DNA of 64,000 nt, from contig JAFLUA010000002.1 of assembly GCA_022508985.1 (NCBI GenBank), forward strand, positions 62,001 through 126,000, in the 5' to 3' direction. A model generated the notes under the pieces. It was not told the DNA's origin and searched no databases. It saw only the letters and a list, made by a program, of their open reading frames with translations. Position 1 is the first letter of the stretch, and each line of letters starts with the position of its first letter. The position numbers and the translations under genes were made by a program. This DNA is from Muribaculaceae bacterium. Lineage in GTDB: Bacteria > Bacteroidota > Bacteroidia > Bacteroidales > Muribaculaceae. Positions 20,017-29,480 of this stretch are shown piece by piece.

Positions 20017-21042
20017 TCAGCTAAAGAGACCGAAGTCATCCGCGCGATTCTCACCCAAGTGTTTATAGGCAAGAGCCGTAACCTCGCGGCCACGCGGCGT
20101 GCGCTTGATAAACCCTTCTTTGATGAGGAATGGCTCATATACCTCTTCTATCGTGCCGGGGTCCTCTCCGAGCGCCGTCGCTATTGTCGATAGTCCAACC
20201 GGGCCGCCTTTGAACTTGCGTATAATAGTACCCAGTATCTTATTGTCAATCTCATCGAGGCCATAGCGGTCGATATTCAAGGCCTCAAGAGCATAGCGCG
20301 CTATTTTGAGGTCGATTTCTCCAGTACCTCTCACCTGAGCGAAATCGCGTACACGACGCAACAACGCATTGGCAATACGTGGCGTGCCACGACTGCGCAT
20401 CGATATTTCTGTGGCCGCTTCTTTAGTGCAAGGCACTCGCAAGAGAGCCGCTGAACGCAGCACGATACGCTCCAACACTGCATGGTCGTAGTACTCAAGG
20501 TGGCACTTAATGCCGAAACGAGCTCGCAGCGGTGAGGTGAGCAGGCCGCTACGTGTTGTCGCTCCCACAAGGGTAAACGGATTGAGCGAAAGTTGCACGC
20601 TTCGAGCACCTGGGCCTTTATCTATCATTATATCAATACGATAGTCTTCCATCGCAGAATATAGATACTCCTCGACGACAGGGCTAAGGCGGTGTATCTC
20701 GTCGATAAACAGCACATCGTTTTCCTCAAGCGACGTGAGGATTCCCGCCAGGTCGCCCGGCTTGTCCAAGACGGGGCCCGACGTTATTTTTATGCCGACA
20801 CCCAACTCGTTGGCTACAATACCCGCCAACGTGGTCTTACCAAGTCCGGGAGGACCGAATAGTAGTATATGGTCGAGGGCCTCGGTGCGCATTTTGGCTG
20901 CCTCAACGAAAACTCGCAGATTGTCGATAATCTTCTCCTGTCCGTTAAACGACTCAAAGCGCCCGGGCCTCAGAGCCTTCTCTATATCGGCATCGGAGGA
21001 GGATGATGCCTGTCGCCGTATGTCAAAGTCTTCCTGCTCCAT
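20017..21042 (-). CDS. ruvB: Holliday junction branch migration DNA helicase RuvB
   Basis: 341 aa; [27 protein letters not shown]. Confidence 0.97.
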   Translation of the reverse strand: MEQEDFDIRRQASSSSDADIEKALRPGRFESFNGQEKIIDNLRVFVEAAKMRTEALDHILLFGPPGLGKTTLAGIVANELGVGIKITSGPVLDKPGDLAGILTSLEENDVLFIDEIHRLSPVVEEYLYSAMEDYRIDIMIDKGPGARSVQLSLNPFTLVGATTRSGLLTSPLRARFGIKCHLEYYDHAVLERIVLRSAALLRVPCTKEAATEISMRSRGTPRIANALLRRVRDFAQVRGTGEIDLKIARYALEALNIDRYGLDEIDNKILGTIIRKFKGGPVGLSTIATALGEDPGTIEEVYEPFLIKEGFIKRTPRGREVTALAYKHLGENRADDFGLFS

Positions 21043-21217
21043 TTCCTATGTTATAAGTGCGGCTCCACTATGCCGCTCGTTTTACTTGCTGTTTTCTATC
21101 TACAAAAATAGACATAAAAACGCATACACCAAAAGATAAGCGCACCAAAATTAAAAATCAAGTCCTTCCGGAAGGATTTCGGAAGGACTTGGAAGAATTT
21201 CAAGCTGCCAACAGATA

Positions 21218-23539
21218 CTATCGCAACTCTACCTTAAACGACTTATTATCAATAGCTACTATGTAAAAGCCTTGGCCGGCAATGTCAAGGTCGAGCGACT
21301 CCGACACACTTATAAGCTTCTTTATTACCCTACCATTTGCTTCTATTACCTCTATTGTGGCTCCAACGTTGACACCGCTTATTTTGATGCGATTATCCAC
21401 AACAGCTACCGACGGACCTATCTTTTCGATGTCGGTCAATCTGCTGGTGCCAATCTGCGTCGACTGCGTTTTATTTACCAAGATATCGCCGGTAGCAGTA
21501 ACGACAGTCCCTTCCGGTAGTTCTACGGTGTAGCTCTTGCCGCTTTTTATTTCCAGCGCTCCGAAGTCGGCTGTCAAAATCCAGTCAGAGCCCGCCTGTT
21601 TAAGAGTAGGCTGTGCCTCATATTTTTCGCTGCCACGTCGGTCGGTCTCATATAGCACCATCATTTTCTCGGGCAAAAGATTCAACGGCATATCGAAATA
21701 AAGGCTCACCTCGTTTATTGTCGTGGTGCTTTCTTCGTTCAAACTACAACGATAATAAGCGGGATGCTTCAATTCTTTGGTATAAGCGCCTAAGAATGTA
21801 AGCGACTGCTCATCATTTGTAATATCTTCGCGATACAGCGCACAAACGCTGCCGGCAGGTAGTGTGAGGGTATATTCAACCCCGTCTTCAAAGTGTATCG
21901 ACTCGCCAAAATCGACTCCGGCGTATCCGAAATCCACATCCCGGCTTGTGTCGCAGGCTTGGCGCCGCACCTCAACTCCGTTTCGATACAAAACAGCCTC
22001 GCCTCCATCGGCTGCTACTACTTCCGTTTTATACCTGAAGCCTATGCTTGTGGCAAGTTTGATTGCCGAACCATTGCTAATCGTAGGCGTTGCCTCCCCT
22101 ATCGTAGCAGGGACTTCAAACTCAACCGCCAACTCATCATTGCACACTGTCGGCTGGCCATTTTTATAAATTGCGCCGTCCGGTATCATGAGCCTATATG
22201 TGTTACCCTTGGGTAGCCGCAATGCCGGGTCGAAAGAAACTATGGCAGTACCCTGCACCGACTTGGCACCAACGTAATTGGTAGCCGTCAGTTTTCCCGT
22301 CGCGAGAGCCTCATCGCCAAGATAGATGGTAGCAACAGCAGCATCATCTACTTTGATAATAGCATCAAAGTCATAGCTTATTGCCTCTACCGGATAATAG
22401 ACGGGCTTGTCTCCTATCGCGCAACGCAGGGGCATAAGTTTTTCTGAATTAGAAGCGTTCAAATCGATTTCATCTCGTGCGTTTACTCTAATTTCGCCGG
22501 ACGCCGAAACAAGACTACCTTCTGCCAATATGATTAAATATTTCTTTTGAGGTTGCAAAGTCGAGCCTCCAAAATCGGCCGACACCACCCATTGCGTTCC
22601 TTCTTCACGCAGTGTAGGCACAACATCTTTCACAACCGCATTATCGGTCGCGTCATAGAGTTGAACCGAGGGCGTGCCGATAAGTTCTACGGCCTGATTG
22701 TAGTAGTACGACACACTATTAAGCACATCTCCTTTGCCACAATCGATAAAATTACGCACATACTCGACTGCAGGCAATGGGGTGTCGCAACCTCCGACAA
22801 AATCAATAACAACTTCTTTATTAACTATGTCGGTGCGATATGCCGACACACTGCCGGCCGGAAGAACTATCCTGTAATTTACTCCTTTTTCGAAACGGAT
22901 AACCCCTCCGAAAAAGAGGTATGCCGTTCCCAGATCCCAATCCCATGAAACCGATGCCGGGTAGTTGCGGATAAACACGCCTTCGCGATAGAATTCCCAT
23001 TCGGGATTACCTACTGCGCGTGTCTCATACGACCAGAAACAGCTAAAGCCCGACGTCATTTCTACCACGTTACCATTAATACCCAATTGGTAATAAGCAT
23101 CGCCAAGATCTGCGGGAACTTCGAAAGGCATCGTGTACTCTTCATTAGTCGCCTCGTCGTCATCGATAAATTTCAAACTTTTCTCGGCAAGATGAAAGGT
23201 ATATTTTTCTCCTTTCGGCAGACATTCGTCATTGAAAGTGATAGTAAGCACTCCCTGCGTTCTTCGTGTTGAGGTGACATTACTAACACTAAAAGATGTC
23301 GTGCTTGCAACTTCGTCTTTACCAAAGGTAACAAACGCTCTTGCCTTTTCTGTTATCTCAATAGCGCCATCATACGAAAGCTGCACATATTTAAGAGGCT
23401 TATCTAAGGGACGTTCGCCAACAGTACAATACTCCGGCATGTGCTCTGCTGCATAACTCACCATCGGTGATAATGCCAACAAAACAATCTGTATAAATAA
23501 CGGTCTTATCTTCTTATCTTGTAAACGTAAGTGTCTCAT
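21218..23539 (-). CDS. Exported multi-domain repeat protein with sorting-like C-terminus
   Basis: Likely start MRHLRLQ; signal peptide; two copies of a three-module block; C-terminal IEVIEANGRVIKKL...GFYIVAIDNKSFKVELR. Confidence 0.6.
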   Translation of the reverse strand: MRHLRLQDKKIRPLFIQIVLLALSPMVSYAAEHMPEYCTVGERPLDKPLKYVQLSYDGAIEITEKARAFVTFGKDEVASTTSFSVSNVTSTRRTQGVLTITFNDECLPKGEKYTFHLAEKSLKFIDDDEATNEEYTMPFEVPADLGDAYYQLGINGNVVEMTSGFSCFWSYETRAVGNPEWEFYREGVFIRNYPASVSWDWDLGTAYLFFGGVIRFEKGVNYRIVLPAGSVSAYRTDIVNKEVVIDFVGGCDTPLPAVEYVRNFIDCGKGDVLNSVSYYYNQAVELIGTPSVQLYDATDNAVVKDVVPTLREEGTQWVVSADFGGSTLQPQKKYLIILAEGSLVSASGEIRVNARDEIDLNASNSEKLMPLRCAIGDKPVYYPVEAISYDFDAIIKVDDAAVATIYLGDEALATGKLTATNYVGAKSVQGTAIVSFDPALRLPKGNTYRLMIPDGAIYKNGQPTVCNDELAVEFEVPATIGEATPTISNGSAIKLATSIGFRYKTEVVAADGGEAVLYRNGVEVRRQACDTSRDVDFGYAGVDFGESIHFEDGVEYTLTLPAGSVCALYREDITNDEQSLTFLGAYTKELKHPAYYRCSLNEESTTTINEVSLYFDMPLNLLPEKMMVLYETDRRGSEKYEAQPTLKQAGSDWILTADFGALEIKSGKSYTVELPEGTVVTATGDILVNKTQSTQIGTSRLTDIEKIGPSVAVVDNRIKISGVNVGATIEVIEANGRVIKKLISVSESLDLDIAGQGFYIVAIDNKSFKVELR

Positions 23540-23713
23540 AGCAGTGTAAGCCTTTAAATTATGAAATAAAATAACTGTGGCCAAATTTAATACAATAAAT
23601 TAATAAAATTGTTTTTTTGTTGTTAAAAATTGTAAACAACACTCGCGCAAAAGCTTATTATTTACGTTGTTGCCGTTATTACAAGTGCGGTTAGATAGGC
23701 TTTTTTAAAAATA

Positions 23714-23745
23714 TTTGCATCAAAAGAAAAAAAACGCTAACTTTG
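23714..23745 (+). promoter_or_regulatory. Promoter of rplS
   Basis: TTTG 23714-23717, 20 nt, TAACTTTG 23738-23745. Confidence 0.75.
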
Positions 23746-23754
23746 CGGGCGATT

Positions 23755-23795
23755 TCGCAATCTCTGGCAGGACATGCAGCCTGCGTATATTGCGA
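23755..23795 (+). ncRNA. Structured rplS leader hairpin, candidate L19 autoregulatory leader
   Basis: TCGCAAT/ATTGCGA 7-bp stem plus inner GCAGG/CCTGC 5-bp stem near the predicted TSS. Confidence 0.5.
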
Positions 23796-23825
23796 GTAAT
23801 GTTAACATTCTAAATCATTTATTCA

Positions 23826-24182
23826 ATGGATTTGATTAAAATTGCCGAAGAAGCATTTGCTACCGGCAAGCAACACCCCGAATTCGGCCCCGGCGACACT
23901 ATCACCGTGGACTACCGAATTAAAGAAGGTAACAAAGAGCGTATCCAGCAGTATCGCGGTGTCGTTATCCGCATCTCTGGCGAAGGCGCAAAGAAACGTT
24001 TCACCGTTCGCAAAATTAGCGATAACGTTGGTGTTGAACGTATTTTCCCCATCGAATCTCCCTTTATTGATTCGATTACCGTTAACAAATACGGTAAGGT
24101 TCGCCGCGCTAAACTTTACTATCTGCGCAAACTCACAGGCAAAAAAGCCCGTATTAAAGAGCGCCGCGTAGTGAAGAAATAA
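23826..24182 (+). CDS. rplS: 50S ribosomal protein L19
   Basis: 118 aa, ribosomal L19 sequence. Confidence 0.97.
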   Translation: MDLIKIAEEAFATGKQHPEFGPGDTITVDYRIKEGNKERIQQYRGVVIRISGEGAKKRFTVRKISDNVGVERIFPIESPFIDSITVNKYGKVRRAKLYYLRKLTGKKARIKERRVVKK

Positions 24183-24206
24183 CTTACGACTCTTGACAAC
24201 TTATCG

Positions 24207-24240
24207 AAGGTGTGCCCGTTAAAGGCGCGCCTTTGTTTTT
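24207..24240 (+). terminator. rplS terminator
   Basis: AAGGTGTGCC-CGTTAAA-GGCGCGCCTT then TGTTTTTTT. Confidence 0.7.
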
Positions 24241-24303
24241 TAGTAATCCGAGGGAAAGCCGGAAATATCGTTGCACCGCAGCCATGGCCCAGCAAGGGGC
24301 CGC

Positions 24304-24353
24304 AAAAAAAGCTGTCGACCGATTGCGATTTGCATCACGTTTCAGTCGACAGC
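24304..24353 (-). terminator. Serpin gene terminator
   Basis: Reverse strand GCTGTCGAC ... GTCGACAGC followed by TTTTTTT. Confidence 0.65.
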
Positions 24354-24394
24354 CTAAAAAATATCGCCAATATAAGAGACGGCGCGGAATTTTT

Positions 24395-25645
24395 CTACAA
24401 CTTCACAACCTTACCGGCAAAAAGCATAGCGCCGGTATTCGTTTCATTGATAAAGAACATAAACGGCCGGTTAAAGTTTACAATCGGACGGCGCGACACA
24501 GCATCGGAGTCGAAACTCGACGAGCCACAGAGATCCCATGTTACAGATGCTCCTTCAGCTCCTTCTTCAGTAAACTCTATTACGCTTTTCTGTCTCACGT
24601 TGATTGTAGATGTAACTTCTTGCGTGAAAATAGAATATTGGTTCGACGCCATTATCATCTCAACACCGATATCGGCCAACACTTTGTTAAGACCCATTTC
24701 TTTTGGCTCAAGCTTAAACTTGGGGAAGAGGAGATCTATCGACTGGTCGGTATATGCCATTTTGTTTAGCGAATATAGCGCATCCGACTCTAATATTTCG
24801 TCCAGCGACACATTCTCTTTTGGCAATAGCATGAGGGCCTCAAATGCACCTTCCCCAAATTCCATCTTAACTAACTCAAATTGCTCCATAGAGCGGTAGT
24901 GCTGATAGCCGGAATGGCACATCATATCAACAGTTGCAACACCGTCAATGCCATAGAAATCTTTCTCTTCTGTTTCGTCGGCATCAAATGGATTTGCCCA
25001 CGCGCCTTTGAAATATATAGCATTGATTAAAATCGAAACCGTTCCGTATGGTATCGAATCTATTATTTTATCGATAAGACTTTCTGTGTTGTCACTAACC
25101 CATCCGTTAATTTCTTGTACTACGCCAGAATTATTCGTTTGAAGCTGCCGCGGAAACAACTCCGTATCGAAATACTCTCCGAGAATCTTTTCAAAACTGG
25201 GGTTGAGGCTATAATCTCGCTGATACCATAACGAGTTGGCAAAACTCATGGTCGTAGACTCATCTATCACCGGCAGCAGCGTAAGGTATTTATAGCTAAG
25301 GCCGTTAAGAGCATCTCGGTCGGAGCAACCGAGAACTTCTGCTATTTCAGCGGCGGCCTCTTCTGTGGCGGCATTGGCCAACATCGACAAATACACAGAG
25401 GCACTCAACGGCGACACTAACACATTTTCATCCTCTCGCGTCACCTTATTAGCAGCGCGGAAGAAATCGATATTAAAATTTTGCACTTGCGCAGCAAGCT
25501 CGCTATCGCTCTCCGAAAATTCAACTATATCTTCTGCGGCGTTTCCATCTCCTGCAATATCATCAGGGTTCGCCGGCCCATCGTTACAGCCAATCAATGG
25601 CATGAAACCGAGCAATAAATATGGAAATAATCTTTTCATAGGCAT
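24395..25645 (-). CDS. Serpin-family protease inhibitor, predicted lipoprotein
   Basis: 416 aa; lipobox PLIGC; serpin fold and EFTEEGAEGASVT hinge, FNRPFMFFI signature. Confidence 0.92.
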   Translation of the reverse strand: MPMKRLFPYLLLGFMPLIGCNDGPANPDDIAGDGNAAEDIVEFSESDSELAAQVQNFNIDFFRAANKVTREDENVLVSPLSASVYLSMLANAATEEAAAEIAEVLGCSDRDALNGLSYKYLTLLPVIDESTTMSFANSLWYQRDYSLNPSFEKILGEYFDTELFPRQLQTNNSGVVQEINGWVSDNTESLIDKIIDSIPYGTVSILINAIYFKGAWANPFDADETEEKDFYGIDGVATVDMMCHSGYQHYRSMEQFELVKMEFGEGAFEALMLLPKENVSLDEILESDALYSLNKMAYTDQSIDLLFPKFKLEPKEMGLNKVLADIGVEMIMASNQYSIFTQEVTSTINVRQKSVIEFTEEGAEGASVTWDLCGSSSFDSDAVSRRPIVNFNRPFMFFINETNTGAMLFAGKVVKL

Positions 25646-25676
25646 TTTTAGTTCTACTATTTACTCGTAATTTTCG

Positions 25677-25708
25677 CAAAGATAGCTATTTATCACCACC
25701 TAAACAAG
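25677..25708 (-). promoter_or_regulatory. Serpin promoter
   Basis: Reverse strand TTG - 20 nt - TATCTTTG. Confidence 0.55.
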
Positions 25709-25892
25709 CGTTAAGTTTTTTTTTACATTTATTATCTTTTGGAAAGAACTATACGACTATTTAACATACAGAATTAAAGTCGGATTAAATTACTACCAAA
25801 CGCACTAAAAATGGCCTATATTTTTACACCTAATAATTACATCACAAATTTTGCGGTGGCAAAAGGCTGCAGAACAAAGTAAGCATCTAAGC

Positions 25893-25926
25893 AAAAGCCG
25901 GAAATGTCGCTGCGACACCTCCGGCT
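25893..25926 (-). terminator. Hairpin downstream of GH9 gene
   Basis: AGCCGGA aa TGTCGC t GCGACA cc TCCGGCT nested palindrome. Confidence 0.55.
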
Positions 25927-25949
25927 CTATGGTTATACTCTGCTACGAT

Positions 25950-27746
25950 TTATTTCTTGCGGCAGAGGCGGGCGAGCATATACGACAACGCTGCCGTGCC
26001 GTCCATCGTTGGTTCGTTGGTTGAATAATCGCTGTAGTCGTCGTGGTAAACTACGAGAGGATTCTGGAAGGGTGCAAAGCGGTCTTCGTGGCGCAATGTA
26101 ACACCTTGGAGAGAGTTGAAGATGTTGGTATAGACAGGACCGTCGACAAGGCCGCCGATGAGGAAATCGCGACCGGGGCGATCGCCTATCATGAGGTTGC
26201 TCATAGCCGAGTGGCAATCTTGCGGCGACGACTTAACCATGCCGTTAGGCATAACAATCATCGTTTGTCCCCACGGGTTTACACCGAAGAGCCAGTCGCG
26301 AGCCGATGTTTCGAGTTCGACAAATGAGTCATCGCCTGTCATTTCACGATATAGCATAGCCTGCATCACAAGTGCTGTGGTGAAGTTGTTGGAGCACCAT
26401 ACAAAAGGAACGCCGAAGAGATATACATTGTCGGCGCCACGCGCTGCTACTCTTGAGAGGCCTTCGCGGTAGTATGAAGCGAATTCGCCTTTTTTATCGC
26501 CCACAGAGGCTTCGTAATGGCCTATGTTGATAAATGGATACCACTGGTAGTGGTTGGCTGTATCGGCTCCCATCCAGGGTGTGTAGCGCTCGGCCGAACC
26601 GAAGGCGCGAGCCTTGGCGAAGTCGGAGTCTTTACCATTAAGACGATAGAGAGCTGCTGCAGCGAGTTCAACGTCGTCGACCCAGTTGTCTTCTTCATAG
26701 AAATAAGGCGACACGGTCGATGCTGTCTGAGCGGCACCGGGATGTGCAAGAGCATATTCGAATGCTTTCTCGGCACGTGCTGCCAGGTCGGCGGCAAAAG
26801 CGGCGTCGATATCGGCAAATACGCTGCTGCCGAGGGCAAACGACGACGCGAATTTTGCTACCGACGATGCTTCGCCGTTGCTGCGGTTGCGATATTTGCT
26901 TAGGCCGTAGGGCTTGCCACATACGGGATATACAGGACGGGCACCACCTTCGCCCCAGCCATAGTCGACGTTATCTTTCTGAGGCACACCGGCATAGCGG
27001 TGGTCGCGGTCGTCGGCTATCTGGTTGAAATAGATGCCGTCGCGAGGATTCATTTTCTGCATCCATTCCAAGCCCCAACGTGCTTCGTCGAGAATGTCGG
27101 GTATGCCATTGGCGCCCTTATGTCCGCGAGCGTCGTACTCGTCGGCCCACACTTCGGGAGCTTCGCGATAGGCAAACAGGAGTTGGAACACGGTATGAGC
27201 CGATGTGGGAAGGTACTGCAAGTAGTCCGACGCATCATGCCATCCGCCTGTAACATCGAAGTGCACGCCTTCGAGGCTGTCCGACAATACCACATAGCCA
27301 TCGTGTACGTGGCAGTTTGCTTCATGGATAGGGTTATAACCGCATCTTTGCTGACGCAAATAATGCAGTGGCAATTCATTAACGCTATAGCGGCTATAAG
27401 CGTCATCGCCGATATAGAATTCGGCTTTGTCTACCACCTTGCCCGTCTTAGCGTTTTTCGCTGTAAGAGTGTAAACACCTTGTGTCGTTGCCGAGGTAAA
27501 ATACACACGGGCCGATGCCTTGAAGGGTGCCCATGCATTATAAGCAACAACACTGTCGACAGCAACCGTCGCTGCGCTCGGTAGCGTCAATTCAAATTTG
27601 AGGTCTTTAGCCTCTTTGTCGCCCATATAAACAGCGGCCTTGATATCCTCGGGGAGGTAGCCTATCTGATTAACGCGAATAACGTTCTGGGCTTGTCCGG
27701 CCATTGCTATGCTGGCCATTGCAATCAATAATACTTTAGTTTTCAA
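25950..27746 (-). CDS. Exported glycoside hydrolase family 9 (endoglucanase-like) with N-terminal Ig-like domain
   Basis: GGWHDASDYLQYLPTSAHTVFQLLFAY, GVNPWGQTMIV; likely TTG start at 27746 (LKTKVLLIAMASIAMAGQAQ) rather than the longer ORF. Confidence 0.88.
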   Translation of the reverse strand: MKTKVLLIAMASIAMAGQAQNVIRVNQIGYLPEDIKAAVYMGDKEAKDLKFELTLPSAATVAVDSVVAYNAWAPFKASARVYFTSATTQGVYTLTAKNAKTGKVVDKAEFYIGDDAYSRYSVNELPLHYLRQQRCGYNPIHEANCHVHDGYVVLSDSLEGVHFDVTGGWHDASDYLQYLPTSAHTVFQLLFAYREAPEVWADEYDARGHKGANGIPDILDEARWGLEWMQKMNPRDGIYFNQIADDRDHRYAGVPQKDNVDYGWGEGGARPVYPVCGKPYGLSKYRNRSNGEASSVAKFASSFALGSSVFADIDAAFAADLAARAEKAFEYALAHPGAAQTASTVSPYFYEEDNWVDDVELAAAALYRLNGKDSDFAKARAFGSAERYTPWMGADTANHYQWYPFINIGHYEASVGDKKGEFASYYREGLSRVAARGADNVYLFGVPFVWCSNNFTTALVMQAMLYREMTGDDSFVELETSARDWLFGVNPWGQTMIVMPNGMVKSSPQDCHSAMSNLMIGDRPGRDFLIGGLVDGPVYTNIFNSLQGVTLRHEDRFAPFQNPLVVYHDDYSDYSTNEPTMDGTAALSYMLARLCRKK

Positions 27747-27769
27747 AATAATTGTTTTTAAGATAATTA

Positions 27770-28282
27770 TTATAATAATTTTTGTAACAATATCGCATCG
27801 GCATACTCGCCACCTCTGCAGAGCCATTCTTTCAGCGTAGCTGTCTGCTTGAAGCCGGCCGAAGAAAAAAGCTTCAATGAGGCCTCGTTATCGACAGCGG
27901 CTATGGCAACGAGCTGTTTCATTGCTAATGTGTTGCGCGCGTAGTCGCACAATAGTTGCAGAGCCCGGCCGGCATAGCCGCGACGTCGATACTTTTCATC
28001 GACCACAACGCCTACGAAACCACGACGATGGCGGGCATCGAAATCGCTGATGTCTATTGCGCCCACAGCGATGCCGGCGGCTGTTATCACGAGCCGCAAT
28101 TGCTTGGCGGCATAGATATCGGCGTTGTAGCTATCGATATACTCCCAGATGAGCTGGCGGCTCACAGGGCCCGTCGAGAAGCCATAGTCGGCAGTGCCCT
28201 CGGCGCTTTCAAGTATAAACAGGAAGTCGAGGTCAGTAGGCTCAACGGCCCGCAGGCTCACTATGTTATTATTCAACTCCAT
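27770..28282 (-). CDS. GNAT family N-acetyltransferase (SpeG/RimJ-like)
   Basis: 170 aa, GVVVDEKYRRRGYAGRALQLLCDYA. Confidence 0.88.
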   Translation of the reverse strand: MELNNNIVSLRAVEPTDLDFLFILESAEGTADYGFSTGPVSRQLIWEYIDSYNADIYAAKQLRLVITAAGIAVGAIDISDFDARHRRGFVGVVVDEKYRRRGYAGRALQLLCDYARNTLAMKQLVAIAAVDNEASLKLFSSAGFKQTATLKEWLCRGGEYADAILLQKLL

Positions 28283-28284
28283 GT

Positions 28285-28902
28285 TTACAACTCGAATGGG
28301 GTTCGTGCCACTATTGAGCGCGCAAGTGTTGCTTCGTCGGTATACTCTATTTCATTACCCACCGACACTCCGCGGGCGAGCTGTGTTATTTTCACACCGG
28401 GCGCTCGACGCGACAGGAGTCGGTAGATATAGAAGTTTGTCGTATCGGCCTCTACGGTGGCTCCGGTGGCTAATATCACCTCATCTACCCCACCGGCGGC
28501 GACACGCTCGGCAAGCGATTCTATCTCGAGTAAATCAGGACCGATGCCGTCGATAGGTGAGATGAGACCGCCGAGCACATGATAGCGACCGTTATATTGG
28601 CGTGTATTCTCGATACTCATCACGTCTCTGACATTCTCAACGACGCATACCGTCGTCGATTGGCGCAGAGGCGAAGCACATATAGGGCATAGCTCTTCCT
28701 CACTTATGTTGTGACATTCACGACAATATTTTATTTCCTTTCGGAGATTTATTATCGCTTCTCCTATGCCTACAGCCTCGTCGGCAGGACGTCGCAGCAA
28801 GTGCAGCGCAAACCGCAATGCCGTTTTACGTCCCACGCCCGGGAGCTTCGACAACGATGTTACCGCATTTTCAAGTAAGGTTGATGAGAATTCCTGATCC
28901 AC
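28285..28902 (-). CDS. recR: Recombination protein RecR
   Basis: 205 aa; [17 protein letters not shown], zinc finger C..C..C..C, Toprim. Confidence 0.96.
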   Translation of the reverse strand: MDQEFSSTLLENAVTSLSKLPGVGRKTALRFALHLLRRPADEAVGIGEAIINLRKEIKYCRECHNISEEELCPICASPLRQSTTVCVVENVRDVMSIENTRQYNGRYHVLGGLISPIDGIGPDLLEIESLAERVAAGGVDEVILATGATVEADTTNFYIYRLLSRRAPGVKITQLARGVSVGNEIEYTDEATLARSIVARTPFEL

Positions 28903-28925
28903 GCTTTCGATACTTCGCTATACTC

Positions 28926-29459
28926 TTACACCAGCTCCATGCCTTTGCGCAATGCCTGCTCGTTGAGAGGAAGCAAATGGTGGTGGCGCTCGGGTAGGGT
29001 TTTCTTAAGGCCTCGCAACACAGCGTCGATTTCTACTATAGGACGACATTTCAGCAATGCGCCCAGCAAAATCATATTATATGTCTTTGAATTCTTAAGT
29101 TCAATCGAAGCACCCATTGCGTCGACCGAAACGACGCGTATGTCGCTACGCTCGGGCAAACGGTGTATTCCCGAGGGGTCGTAGATGAGTGTGCCGCCGG
29201 GCTTTACTTTCGGCTCGAATTTATCGAGACTCTGCTGGTTGAGCACAACGGCTGTGTCGTAGGTATCGAGCACGGGAGAACTGATGGGTGTATCCGACAA
29301 TATTACGGTTACGTTGGCTGTTCCGCCGCGTTGCTCCGGCCCGTACGATGGCATCCACGTCACTTCGAGATTGTCCATAAGGCCTGCGTATGCAAGTATT
29401 TTGCCCATCGACAGCACGCCTTGGCCACCGAAACCGGCTATTACTATTTCTTCTTTCAT
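28926..29459 (-). CDS. 2-oxoacid:ferredoxin oxidoreductase gamma subunit
   Basis: 177 aa, GFGGQGVLSMGKILAYAG. Confidence 0.92.
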   Translation of the reverse strand: MKEEIVIAGFGGQGVLSMGKILAYAGLMDNLEVTWMPSYGPEQRGGTANVTVILSDTPISSPVLDTYDTAVVLNQQSLDKFEPKVKPGGTLIYDPSGIHRLPERSDIRVVSVDAMGASIELKNSKTYNMILLGALLKCRPIVEIDAVLRGLKKTLPERHHHLLPLNEQALRKGMELV

Positions 29460-29480
29460 AGTTGGTAGGTGTTTAAGGTT

